From the NCBI GenBank assembly GCA_018365815.1, contig JAGZJH010000015.1:1-49342 (forward strand): a DNA stretch of 49,342 nt. The letters are read 5' to 3'. Each line of letters starts with the position of its first letter. The first letter of the stretch is position 1. Below, piece by piece: positions 8,301 through 16,091 of the stretch. The notes beneath the pieces were generated by a model. That model saw only the letters and a program-made list of their open reading frames with translations. It was not told the DNA's origin and searched no databases. Origin of the DNA: Erysipelotrichaceae bacterium. Lineage in GTDB: Bacteria > Bacillota_I > Bacilli_A > Erysipelotrichales > Coprobacillaceae. The translations under genes and the position numbers were made by a program.

Positions 8301-10819
8301 GATATAAATTACCATCTTCTTATATTTGGCTTATGAAACAACATAACGGTGGTATTCCAGTAAATACCTGCTTTCCTACTGATGAGCCTACAAGTTGGGC
8401 AGAAGATCATGTGGCAATTACAGGAATAATGGGAATTGGTAATGAGAAAGATTATTCTCTTTGTGGTGATTTAGGAAGTCAGTTTATGATTGATGAGTGG
8501 GGATATCCTTCTATTGGTGTGGCTATTTGTGATTGTCCTAGTGCGGGGCATGATATGATTTTCCTGGATTATAGAGAATGTGGTCCTCAAGGGGAACCAA
8601 AGGTCGTACATATCGATCAAGAAAATGATTATAAGATCACTTATTTGGCGGATAATTTTGAAGAATTTATATGCAATTTAATGAATGATGAAGCTTTTGA
8701 TTTAGAAGATTTTGATGAAGATGATAATGATACAAATGAAGATAATGAAACAAGTAAAAAAGGAATGTTTACAGGATTTGTATTATTATCTAAAGGAAGA
8801 TGGGATAAGACACAATTTATCTATGACATGAAAGAAAAATGGAATATCGATGTCAATGAAGATGAAAAAGAAAAAAGCGATGAAGCATTAGTATTTGAAA
8901 TAGACGGAATGATGGGAGTGTTAGGATTTATGCCTTATCCTATTCCTGATAAAGAAGCAGAAATCAATGCAGAAAATAATTATATGTGGGCAGATGCGGT
9001 AAATGCTGCAAAAGAACATTGTGCTCATATTATGGTGGCTGTTGTCGGTCAAGAGGAAGATGTATATAAGAAAGGTAAGTTATTTACAAAAATTATATCT
9101 GCTTGTTGCAGACAACCTTATGCAAGTGGAGTCTATACTAGTGGAGTTGTATTCGAGCCGAGTTATTATGAAAACTTTGCTGAAATAATGAAAGAAAATC
9201 GTCTCCCTATTTACAATTGGATATGGATAGGTTTGTACCAAAGCGAAAAAGGTATAAATGCTTATACTTATGGCATGGATATATTTGGCAAAGATGAGAT
9301 GGAAGTTTTAGAAGCAAATGCTCAACCTGGAGATTTGTATGATTTCTTACTTGGATTGATATCTTATGTTTTAGAGTATGATGTTGTATTACAAGATAGT
9401 GAAACAATTGGATTCTCACAAGATGACAAACATACTATCACTAAAAGCAAAGGAATTTCACTTGATGGTATGACATTAAAAATATCATACGATTCATTAG
9501 ATACAGAAGATAACTTCGTTGATGAAGATGATTTAGAAGAAATGGAAAGTATAGATATGGATTATGGTGAATATCATGTTGAAACGATTTTAGAAAAAGA
9601 ATTATCAATAGAAGAAATCAATGCTTATAATCATATGGCAATCTATTTACGTTGGTGTATGGCGCATGACTTTATGAGTGATGATTTCCTAAAAGAATAT
9701 AAAGAACTTGTAGAAGCAGTCAAAAAAGATCCTACAAGTGAAGATTTAAGGCATTTTATATGGGATACCTTAGATGGTTATTTAAATACCTCTTTGTTTA
9801 ATAAAACAGGAAAGATGTTTGCAAATTATTATTACGGTAATTTTGATTATCCTTATTATCCAAGCGATATAGACAGCTACGCAATTGAGAAAATCGGATT
9901 AGACAGAAATTATTCAGATGAAATACAAGATGAAGCATATCTGTTTATTCCATATGATGAAACTTTCTATCAAGATATGTCAAAAATTATTGAAAGACGT
10001 TTCATCAACTGGCAAGGTCAAGACTTTGATCCAGATACTATGGAACCTTCAGAACTTGCAGAAGCAATGATGGAATATTTAGATTGTAAATGTGTTTACT
10101 TCCCTTCTATGAAAGATGACGACCCAATTATGTCGGCATACAGTTATGCTAAAAGAGACAGTGTACATGAAGGATATATACCGGTGCTTATCAAGGCGGA
10201 TGACGAAACACTATTGGAGTGCCTGGTTATGAATGCCGACCCAGAGAATGATGCAGACTTTTACGAATTTGACCTCAAAACCGTAACGGAGTACCGGAAA
10301 AAGATGCTTACTGCTCCTATCAAGGACGGAAAAGAAGTTTTTGAAAAATATCTTTGTGATAGAAAATCAGAAGCTGAAGATGATGAAATGGATTGGGAGG
10401 AAGAAATTATTGGAACTATGAGAGGTGGATATGATAATTGTCGTTTCTCAAGTTATTGGAATTCAGAAACACATATGACTTATCCTCTTATTTTAGCAAA
10501 AATTCCTGTAAAAAATCCTTGGGAAATTTTTGCATATTTACCATTTGGTGGCTGGAATGAATGTCCTGATACATTAGACTTAATGGCAATTTCAAAATAT
10601 TGGTTTGAAAAATACTCTGCAATTCCAGCTGCTATGACCCATGATGAATTAGAATTTTTATTACCTAAACCAATTGATAAAGATAAAGCAATAGAAGTTG
10701 CAACAGAACAATATGGATTCTGTCCTGATGTTGTAGACCAGCAAGAAGATGATCCTACTGTAGGCAATTTGGCTGATGTCCTTTGGCAATCAACAGTTTG
10801 GTACTTTTGGTGGGATTGA
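5318..10819 (+). CDS. Giant poly-immunity protein (1,833 aa)
   Basis: One uninterrupted frame starts after AAGGAGGAATAGCGT. Domains in order, with rough residues: an acidic N-terminal region (1-170); DUF2185 (175-275; GYCYREEPDGDWDSGWRF and GDESDDYM); TPR-like block 1 (288-405); an unnamed block (418-775; LILTPEGDKIKLFELVYFVK and WNILVGRQ); TPR-like block 2 (806-935); SUKH-1/SMI1-KNR4 (981-1121; LGYKLPSSY and HNGG); DUF4261 (1149-1385); a DUF7832-like segment (1417-1558; YHVETIL and MAIYLRWCM); DUF4253 (about 1600-1833; PFGGWNECP and a FWWD end). Several of these are independent immunity families, so the protein resembles the poly-immunity proteins described in polymorphic-toxin surveys. It has no signal peptide or membrane helix and is strongly acidic. 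A higher-GC patch lies at 10170-10335. Confidence 0.85.
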   Translation: MYIDKYWQNYIGGTDDSLNLVSFLEDQHKEEITLSEIFSKIGLDRQNWNFHKTVEYLEFTHSNGVEIDFHFVIDVITDLAAILLECYVNGFVNLNDLDNYNTPSRHIRIVATSEEHDALNNALKEFANDPFSYDLHELVDDKDMLEMAKDVEEIRKELYESRGSNRNFNVKKDDMKDLLDDWDEASGCFASNRIMIEGCEVGYCYREEPDGDWDSGWRFTAGDESDDYMNDPNNAGIYSLNSVCNNDNEIVSLLSTPYPCAFERDENGVFYQIEDEKLEDYDEDLNMDILAQCQKWYEEGKHYKIIETLEAISADDRTPEMDSELARAYNNLADPHKPTCNEMLKKAIALLEPHEEYFKDDHCWNFRMGYSYYYLDQEGRALKYFEKALEARPNDEDTKEFICWCKERIDYPMFYECFKDRTKKAWKEFIKQEKELRKIMDEDKNNEHGKELIKKCEDILNIAFYSVSFELGYNGEKYELILTPEGDKIKLFELVYFVKHAPKEIENNWNILVGRQANTDLALRVEGFDINGDDVLVWVDKNDQGVDLSVYCEKTQTLLKEENRVWWLLTTLTDLVLGEIIHMRYIDSLNILDSIQDKEWITLTNLPKKLEEIGFKLSNDPESLLELYTGYQMNPIQDKDADLRLDTIFGSSCCVALLNEYLCNEEDSMDMLHADGSVAGFFYYPLSSFAKDDSTQQIFDFRDSLEDYLLNNCGESLTLIGGATGSNYGYVDFIAWDLNHVLQTTKEFFIDTNIEWANFHVFRRNAGSLCLKYSKDEDGNDDEHTDELDETLTGMDYIPYNKQNCDEFYEQLEKWNDNDEYTHCIQALNAIPEDWRDYRSAYALARALENYAIIGDHNEGTPRYKGDEALLRAIDVLESVHEEGHNKSEWNMRMAYAYQYLYGQEEKAIEYAKRWSELDPQDEDAILVIRECEQKIKNRTHTSKKIKKVKRTLSDVPFENFDFTNFWDDSDYALKEYVSNSPSNELIESIEEQLGYKLPSSYIWLMKQHNGGIPVNTCFPTDEPTSWAEDHVAITGIMGIGNEKDYSLCGDLGSQFMIDEWGYPSIGVAICDCPSAGHDMIFLDYRECGPQGEPKVVHIDQENDYKITYLADNFEEFICNLMNDEAFDLEDFDEDDNDTNEDNETSKKGMFTGFVLLSKGRWDKTQFIYDMKEKWNIDVNEDEKEKSDEALVFEIDGMMGVLGFMPYPIPDKEAEINAENNYMWADAVNAAKEHCAHIMVAVVGQEEDVYKKGKLFTKIISACCRQPYASGVYTSGVVFEPSYYENFAEIMKENRLPIYNWIWIGLYQSEKGINAYTYGMDIFGKDEMEVLEANAQPGDLYDFLLGLISYVLEYDVVLQDSETIGFSQDDKHTITKSKGISLDGMTLKISYDSLDTEDNFVDEDDLEEMESIDMDYGEYHVETILEKELSIEEINAYNHMAIYLRWCMAHDFMSDDFLKEYKELVEAVKKDPTSEDLRHFIWDTLDGYLNTSLFNKTGKMFANYYYGNFDYPYYPSDIDSYAIEKIGLDRNYSDEIQDEAYLFIPYDETFYQDMSKIIERRFINWQGQDFDPDTMEPSELAEAMMEYLDCKCVYFPSMKDDDPIMSAYSYAKRDSVHEGYIPVLIKADDETLLECLVMNADPENDADFYEFDLKTVTEYRKKMLTAPIKDGKEVFEKYLCDRKSEAEDDEMDWEEEIIGTMRGGYDNCRFSSYWNSETHMTYPLILAKIPVKNPWEIFAYLPFGGWNECPDTLDLMAISKYWFEKYSAIPAAMTHDELEFLLPKPIDKDKAIEVATEQYGFCPDVVDQQEDDPTVGNLADVLWQSTVWYFWWD

Positions 10820-10834
10820 TTAGGAGGAAAGTAT

Positions 10835-11419
10835 ATGATAACTGTAGATGAAATCTTAAAAGCTGATTTTGATTGGGATAATATAGAAATTGATGAAGAT
10901 GAGTTTGATGAATTAAGTGCAGACCTTATTATTGATTTTCTTAAGAAAAATACGCCAAAAGAAAGACAATTATTGGCTATAAGCTGGAACTTTGACAATC
11001 CTAAAAAAGTATTAAAATGGATTGTTGATCAACCTGATACAGATAAAGGAACAATCCTTTATCTGTACTGGTATATGGCACCGGCTTTTTACAAAGAACA
11101 TTATGCAGATAGAAAAGAATGCGAAGAAGAAAATTCTTGGAGTTTAGAAGATTATGATATTCTAGATACTATTGAGAAAAATTATCTTTCTAATTTTTAT
11201 AAAAAGCAAGTTTATGCATTTAACCCAGTGAAGGATTCATATTCTGATGGATATAATTGGACAGAGGGATATGATGAACATAAAGTAAAATCAAAAATAC
11301 CTGAGATTTTGTTCAAAGCATTGGATGGTGAATTATTAGAAGATCCAAACTGGGATGAAGGAATTCCTACAGATATTTCAAATATAATGGATAAACTTTG
11401 TGATGCTTTGGAGGAATAA
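10835..11419 (+). CDS. DUF4274 domain protein
   Basis: Residues 38-75 (KERQLLAISWNFDNPKKVLK, then TDKGTILYLYWYM) match the DUF4274 pattern, in which a short helical core ends in a 'D-x-GT-x-L-x-LYW' step. The remaining 194-residue protein is acidic, with a GYDEHKVKSKIPEIL region near 150. It follows the giant protein by 15 bases with TTAGGAGGAAAGT before the ATG, so it is very likely co-transcribed. The function is unknown; immunity is inferred from location. Confidence 0.7.
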   Translation: MITVDEILKADFDWDNIEIDEDEFDELSADLIIDFLKKNTPKERQLLAISWNFDNPKKVLKWIVDQPDTDKGTILYLYWYMAPAFYKEHYADRKECEEENSWSLEDYDILDTIEKNYLSNFYKKQVYAFNPVKDSYSDGYNWTEGYDEHKVKSKIPEILFKALDGELLEDPNWDEGIPTDISNIMDKLCDALEE

Positions 11420-11439
11420 ATGTTGATGGAGGAAACATC

Positions 11440-12303
11440 ATGAATGATTATCTACAATTATATATAGAAAGAAAAAAACAATTCGAGACATCAGATGGAA
11501 ATAAAGAAAGTGTATTGAGACTTTATGAACTGAAGGATGCATTAGAAAAAATAAATTCTAAAGATGCAAAAGAAATCTTAGTTAATGTATACGATTTATT
11601 AAACTATAAAAAAGATGCTTATGATTTGTTGATGAGTATTAGCGATCTTTCAAATGTAAAAGTTAAAAAAAGATTGGGGAAAATGAAAATTTATGCCGAA
11701 AATTGGAAAAATGAATTTGCTATTCCAAAACCTAAAACAAAAGAAGACCTTGAAAAAGAACAAGAAAAATTAACAGAATTAGGAATTCCGACTTTTAAAT
11801 ATCATCCTAGCCCATTAGCTACAAAGGCATTTGAAGAATCTAAAGAAGGATTAGTATGTGATTGTTGTGGAGAAGTAACTCATATATATTACCAAACCCC
11901 ATTTTATTCAATAGATGATGTTGAATGTTTGTGTCCTACATGTATAGCTAATGGTAATGCCGCAACCAAATTCAACGGAAGCTTTCAAGATGATTTATCT
12001 ATTGAAGAAGGTGTGGATGATTTAGATAAAATTGATGAACTTATTCATCGTACACCTGGATATTGTGGGTGGCAACAAGAATATTGGAGAGTACATTGTG
12101 GTGATTTTTGTGCCTATTTGGGATATGTAGGTGCATCAGAGTTAAAAGCATTGGGTATTATGGAAGAAGTATTAGATGATCCTATATGGGATGATGAACA
12201 GAAGCAAATGATAAAAGAATCTGTAAATGGAGGTCATTTACAATGTTATCTTTTTAAATGTCTTCACTGTGGAAAACACCTTGTATGGATGGATTATGAT
12301 TAA
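11440..12303 (+). CDS. CbrC family protein
   Basis: The N-terminal 105 residues are helical and charged. Residues 112-285 are a CbrC/UPF0167 domain: IPTFKYHPSPLATKAFE, CDCCGE, LCPTCIANGNAATKFNGSF, RTPGYCGWQQEYWRVHC and a C-terminal CLHCGKH. The cysteine pairs suggest metal binding. E. coli CbrC is known to contribute to tolerance of colicin E2, so a role in resisting an imported toxin fits this array. The ribosome binding site GGAGG lies 8 bases before the ATG. Confidence 0.85.
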   Translation: MNDYLQLYIERKKQFETSDGNKESVLRLYELKDALEKINSKDAKEILVNVYDLLNYKKDAYDLLMSISDLSNVKVKKRLGKMKIYAENWKNEFAIPKPKTKEDLEKEQEKLTELGIPTFKYHPSPLATKAFEESKEGLVCDCCGEVTHIYYQTPFYSIDDVECLCPTCIANGNAATKFNGSFQDDLSIEEGVDDLDKIDELIHRTPGYCGWQQEYWRVHCGDFCAYLGYVGASELKALGIMEEVLDDPIWDDEQKQMIKESVNGGHLQCYLFKCLHCGKHLVWMDYD

Positions 12304-12345
12304 TTTATATTTATAATTGTACGTTGTTAAATGAAGGAGAAGTAT

Positions 12346-12777
12346 ATGCATGATAATCGAAGAGTACATTTAACACAAAGATTAGAACAACTTAAAGTAG
12401 AATATAAAAGAGTAGAGATCCAACAATATAAGGAACATTTCACAAAAAGTATTGAGCATTTTTCTCAAAAATATCGATATGCGGATGAAGTGGAAGTAGC
12501 CAAACTTGAAGCCTTCCTCTCAAAACTTAGTTTTGAACAGCCGGGAAAACTGGCGATTCAAGAAGTTTGCCCATATCCCCATGGGAATACCTACTTGTGC
12601 TTTTTGATGGGACCTGATGCATTATTTCAGATTTATGTATTTGGTAAATATTCTGACATCATGAGCGATCGTGAGGAATGGGAAGTTTTCAGTCCATACA
12701 TGCTGCTTGTGGATGAGGATTTTATTCATTATACTTATATTAACGATTATGGCGAAGTCATAGAATCACAGGTATAG
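12346..12777 (+). CDS. Hypothetical protein at the end of the immunity array
   Basis: A 143-residue protein that I do not recognise. It starts at ATG 12346, seven bases after AAGGAGAAG; the ATG at 12331 overlaps that site and is rejected. The N-terminal half is a charged helix (about residues 5-50), and the C-terminal half is a predicted alpha/beta unit with PYPHGNTYLCFLMGP and EWEVFSPYMLLVDEDFIHY. From about base 12480 the GC content rises compared with the first third of the gene. Its place as the last gene of the run suggests another immunity protein, but no motif proves it. Confidence 0.55.
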   Translation: MHDNRRVHLTQRLEQLKVEYKRVEIQQYKEHFTKSIEHFSQKYRYADEVEVAKLEAFLSKLSFEQPGKLAIQEVCPYPHGNTYLCFLMGPDALFQIYVFGKYSDIMSDREEWEVFSPYMLLVDEDFIHYTYINDYGEVIESQV

Positions 12778-13100
12778 TGACAGCTCGAAAAGTGTCGGTC
12801 TACTCCTTTGAGGGTCTTATACAGATTATGGTTGATGCAGAGGAATGTTAAATTCCAAAAGAGTTTAAGCAAGGTGATTTTGTGAAAGTCTTTGGACAAG
12901 TTAGAATTTCAATGGATGATAATGGTAAGGAATATAGCAATGTTAGAGTGTTATCTTCAAAACTTTTAAAAGCAAAAGAACAGATGAAAAATCAAGTTGA
13001 GGATAAAGATTCTGTTCTGGGTGCGATTAAGAAATACAAGGACGAAGAACAAACAAAGCCATCAGATAAAAAAGAAACATCAAAAGAAGCTGAAAGATAA
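12777..13100 (+). pseudogene. Remnant of a mobile-element gene (OB-fold-like)
   Basis: The frame reads TARKVSVYSFEGLIQIMVDA, EEC, an in-frame TAA at 12849, then IPKEFKQGDFVKVFGQVRIS and a lysine/glutamate-rich tail to TAA at 13100. The beta-rich core (SVYSFEG, GDFVKVFGQVR, SNVRVLSSKL) resembles the single-domain OB-fold proteins carried by conjugative elements of Firmicutes, although I cannot name the family. There is no proper start and the 5' end overlaps the previous stop, so the gene is truncated as well as interrupted. A shorter product from GTG 12882 is possible but has no good ribosome binding site. Confidence 0.45.
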
Positions 13101-13107
13101 GATATGT

Positions 13108-13139
13108 CGGTGTGGTCTTAGGGTTACACCGGATTTTTT
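13108..13139 (+). terminator. Rho-independent terminator
   Basis: CGGTGT (13108-13113) pairs with ACACCG (13126-13131), followed by GATTTTTT. It closes the immunity array and mobile-element remnant before the methyltransferase promoter. Confidence 0.65.
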
Positions 13140-13180
13140 AATTGCACGAAATAAAATATTTGAAGCACCAAATATAATGT

Positions 13181-13209
13181 TTGACGCTTTCAATTTAAAG
13201 TGGTATAAT
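13181..13209 (+). promoter_or_regulatory. Sigma-A-type promoter of the methyltransferase gene
   Basis: TTGACG (13181-13186), a 17-base spacer and TATAAT (13204-13209) make a near-consensus promoter. Transcription would start about 25 bases before the methyltransferase ATG, leaving a short leader with TAAGGAGA. The N-terminal HTH domain of the encoded enzyme makes autoregulation here plausible. Confidence 0.75.
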
Positions 13210-13242
13210 ACTAATATCAAATTAATAAGGAGACTAATTTAA

Positions 13243-14793
13243 ATGAAAGCGTGTTATGATAAATTGCTTAAAATATTAATAGACAGAAAGATGACCAAAA
13301 CCGATCTTAGAAAAGAAGCTAAAATCAGTAGTAGTACCCTAGCTAAAATTGGCAAACAGGAAATGGTTAGTTCAGATGTATTAGTTAAAATTTGTGATAC
13401 ATTACAATGTGATATTAGTGATATCGTTGAACTTGTTAGAGATGAGGATGAGGAATATATTGTACAGAACGATCCAAATAAACTAAAAGTGGTTTCTTTG
13501 TTTTCTGGAGCAGGTGGAATGGATTTAGGCTTTTTGAATGCAGGATTTGAGATTATTTGGGCTAATGATTTCTTTGAGGAAGCAGTTAACTCTTATAGAA
13601 GAAATATAGGAAAACATATGATACATGGTGATATCACGAAAATATCAAATGATGATATTCCAAATGGAGCAGATGTAATTATTGGGGGATTTCCATGCCA
13701 GGGTTTTTCGGTAGCAAATACTAAGCGATCTATGGAAGATAAGAGAAATTTTCTTTATCAAGAAATGCTTAGAGTTATAGCAGATAAATGTCCTAAATTT
13801 TTTGTTGCTGAAAATGTAAAAGGATTACTATCTATAGAAGGTGGCAAAGTTTTTGAGATGATTAAGTCTGATTTTGAAAATCTTAAAGACAAAGAGGGTA
13901 ATGTTATAGGGTATCATGTTGAGGCAAAAGTTTTAAATGCTGCTGAGTATGGCGTTCCGCAAGCAAGAGAGAGGGTTGTAATAATTGGAAATAGAATTGG
14001 TGTAAAAAATCCATTTCCCACACCAACTCATTATCTTGATGGAAATCCTGAGGATAATAAAGGATTGATTCCTGCTATAACTACAGAACAAGCAATTGGT
14101 TTTTTAGCTAATAAAAAATTAACAAAGAATGACATTCATATAACCAAAAAAGAATTGGAAAATCATATAAAAGAAACTGGAATCACTGATGTTAAGGGGT
14201 TTTACTCTATATTGGGTATCAGTGAAGATTTAGAGGAAATTACAATTAAAAATCATATTGCATCAGAAAATGTAGCTGATACTTTTTGGGGAAGAAAATA
14301 CGAAGTGAATCAACACGAAATATGTGATTATTTAAGATATTGGCGTGATAAATCTGGATGGACAACTAAAAAAGTGGATGAACATTTTGGGTATTCATAT
14401 ACAGCTGGACACTGGTTTAGAAAGGATAATAACTCTGGTAGTATTCCAAAACCAGAAGATTGGTGGGAATTAAAAAAAATACTTGGTTTTGATGATAAAT
14501 ATGATGAAATTGTTACTACATTAGTCGAAAAAGAAATTCAATATGAACAATCTTTAAGAATTACAAATTGGGATAGACCAAGTGATACGATAACAGCAAC
14601 AAGTCCAGAAATTCATATTAATAAGAAAAGAAGATTGAGTGCAAGAGAATGTGCTATTCTTCAAACTTTTCCTATAGAGTATGAATTTACTGGTAGTTTG
14701 AATAAAATGTATACACAAATTGGAAATGCTGTACCAGTTATGTTAGCTACTAAAATAGCAGAAGAAATTTATAATGCTATTGAAAACAAATAA
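13243..14793 (+). CDS. HTH-fused DNA (cytosine-5-)methyltransferase
   Basis: Residues 1-65 form a Cro/CI-type helix-turn-helix (MTKTDLRKEAKISSSTLAKI). The rest is a C5-cytosine methyltransferase: motif I FSGAGGMDLGF (87-97), motif IV GGFPCQGFS with the catalytic Cys at 152, motif VI ENV (190-192), motif VIII QARERVVIIG (near 241) and motif X YTQIGNAVPV (near 490). The target-recognition region carries an extra HTH-like insert (CDYLRYWRDKSGWTTKKVDE, then a W-rich stretch). It transfers a methyl group from SAM to cytosine and would protect the DNA from the convergent endonuclease gene. HTH-fused methyltransferases commonly repress their own promoter. The sequence specificity cannot be read from the protein by eye. 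Confidence 0.9.
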   Translation: MKACYDKLLKILIDRKMTKTDLRKEAKISSSTLAKIGKQEMVSSDVLVKICDTLQCDISDIVELVRDEDEEYIVQNDPNKLKVVSLFSGAGGMDLGFLNAGFEIIWANDFFEEAVNSYRRNIGKHMIHGDITKISNDDIPNGADVIIGGFPCQGFSVANTKRSMEDKRNFLYQEMLRVIADKCPKFFVAENVKGLLSIEGGKVFEMIKSDFENLKDKEGNVIGYHVEAKVLNAAEYGVPQARERVVIIGNRIGVKNPFPTPTHYLDGNPEDNKGLIPAITTEQAIGFLANKKLTKNDIHITKKELENHIKETGITDVKGFYSILGISEDLEEITIKNHIASENVADTFWGRKYEVNQHEICDYLRYWRDKSGWTTKKVDEHFGYSYTAGHWFRKDNNSGSIPKPEDWWELKKILGFDDKYDEIVTTLVEKEIQYEQSLRITNWDRPSDTITATSPEIHINKKRRLSARECAILQTFPIEYEFTGSLNKMYTQIGNAVPVMLATKIAEEIYNAIENK

Positions 14794-14855
14794 TATAAGG
14801 ATTAATACTTATATCAATGAGAGCATTTTTTAAGAAATATAATATAGCAATAAAA

Positions 14856-14888
14856 AATAAGGAGAGGGAACCTCTCCCTCTCCTTATT
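14856..14888. terminator. Bidirectional terminator between methyltransferase and endonuclease
   Basis: A perfect 14-base inverted repeat (14856-14869 with 14875-14888) has a 5-base loop. The arms are purine-rich on one side (AATAAGGAGAGGGA). It lies between two convergent genes and can serve both; the flanking tracts are A/T-rich rather than a classical T-run. Confidence 0.7.
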
Positions 14889-14919
14889 GTCTAATTTTGT
14901 AGTTATTTTTATATTGAGA

Positions 14920-15729
14920 TTATTCTTCGATTGTTGGATCGAAGTTTTCAAGATAAAATTTTAGCTTTGTTTTTACATAATCAGACATATTTGGATTTTT
15001 ATGAATGATACGAACTCTTTTTTTGTTACCATCAAGAAGTTCAAATGTAGGAACTCTACTAAAATTAAATCGTGCTTTACCAGGATTTTTTCCTGCCTTT
15101 AAAGGGCGAGAACCATAATGTTCTTCAAGTCTTCCATTTGGAAGACACATAATTGACATTAATTCACATCTTTGAGTAACAGAACTATTGAGTAAGCATA
15201 CAAAATAAGTTAATGTGATTTTTTTATCGCCATTAGATTTACTGTAATATGTTGGTAAATTTGGATGATACTCTTCGTGATATTCTGTTGGTCTTCCGGC
15301 ATTTTTTATGATTGTTCCAGCATATGAATTTTGATTCTCGCCAACAAAAATACAAGTATTAAAATCACCAATGTTGTCTTGTGAAGTATTTCCTTCGCTA
15401 GTCGTTACACTTTTTAAATCGATATGAATATAAGCATCTTCAACTTCAAAGAATAAATCTGAACTAACTGGACAAGAGTTAGGTTGTCCGGCGATTTTTC
15501 CATTTAATAACGCATAGACTATGCGTTCACTTCCTACATCAAATTGAGATATGCCACCTTCTTCGTTACCATATAGTCCTTGCCAATCATTGCGAATATC
15601 CTCCATAGAAAGCATTCCACGAACAATCTCATCTTCTACGAATTTTAGAAAATACCAATATTTCATTAAATATTTATGTTCCAAAGCTTCTAGTTCAACT
15701 AATGAAATATTAGAGTTATCAAAGTTCAT
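14920..15729 (-). CDS. Probable type II restriction endonuclease
   Basis: The 269-residue protein is convergent with the cytosine methyltransferase, the usual layout of a type II restriction-modification pair. A PD-(D/E)xK-like core can be seen at about residues 90-105: SSDLFFEVEDAYIHIDLKSV, where D, then D-L-K after a beta strand fit the nuclease motif. It would cleave DNA unmethylated at the cognate site. Overall similarity to a named enzyme is not recognised. AAAGGAGTG lies 8 bases before the ATG on the minus strand. The GC content matches the methyltransferase, suggesting transfer as a unit. Confidence 0.7.
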   Translation of the reverse strand: MNFDNSNISLVELEALEHKYLMKYWYFLKFVEDEIVRGMLSMEDIRNDWQGLYGNEEGGISQFDVGSERIVYALLNGKIAGQPNSCPVSSDLFFEVEDAYIHIDLKSVTTSEGNTSQDNIGDFNTCIFVGENQNSYAGTIIKNAGRPTEYHEEYHPNLPTYYSKSNGDKKITLTYFVCLLNSSVTQRCELMSIMCLPNGRLEEHYGSRPLKAGKNPGKARFNFSRVPTFELLDGNKKRVRIIHKNPNMSDYVKTKLKFYLENFDPTIEE

Positions 15730-16091
15730 AATATATCACTCCTTTCAATCTGCTTTTAGGTACTATGAAAATTAGAAAAGAAATAGCGTAGCAACTTATT
15801 TTAATATCGTATGCTCTAAATAAAATTATGATAAATCTAATTCATTGTAGATAATCAGATACATTATAGCAGTAATAAATATTAAAATCTATATATGCAC
15901 ACTAATAACTTACTTTTTTATATATAAATAAATTATTTTGCTAGATATGAGTTCTTTTGTTATCAATAGATATAATCACATAATAGTTGTTGCAGTGTTG
16001 CAAGTTTAAATGTATAATGTTATCAACATATAAACATGATAGCTATTGTAAACATATGTTTAAAATTTTAAGTTAATCAGGAGGTGATTAT
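15730..16091. other. Divergent intergenic region with promoters
   Basis: This 362-base, very AT-rich gap separates the endonuclease gene (leftward) from the DUF6076 gene (rightward). It holds the ribosome binding site of the endonuclease gene, a clear rightward promoter at 15990-16018, and no convincing open reading frame. I did not find a consensus leftward promoter. Confidence 0.6.
15990..16018 (+). promoter_or_regulatory. Sigma-A-type promoter for the DUF6076 gene
   Basis: TTGCAG (15990-15995), 17 bases, TATAAT (16013-16018). The transcript leader would be about 65 bases long. Confidence 0.7.

Noticed and set aside
9003..9188. A 61-codon frame inside the giant gene
   Set aside because: It has no ribosome site and lies in another frame of a clearly coding region.
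10480..10998. A 172-codon minus-strand frame
   Set aside because: It is antisense to the DUF4253 end of the giant protein and the next gene; composition is that of a shadow frame.
12997..13242. A frame with LRNTRTKNKQSH-like sequence
   Set aside because: It is the shifted frame of the OB-fold-like remnant and runs across the terminator and methyltransferase promoter.
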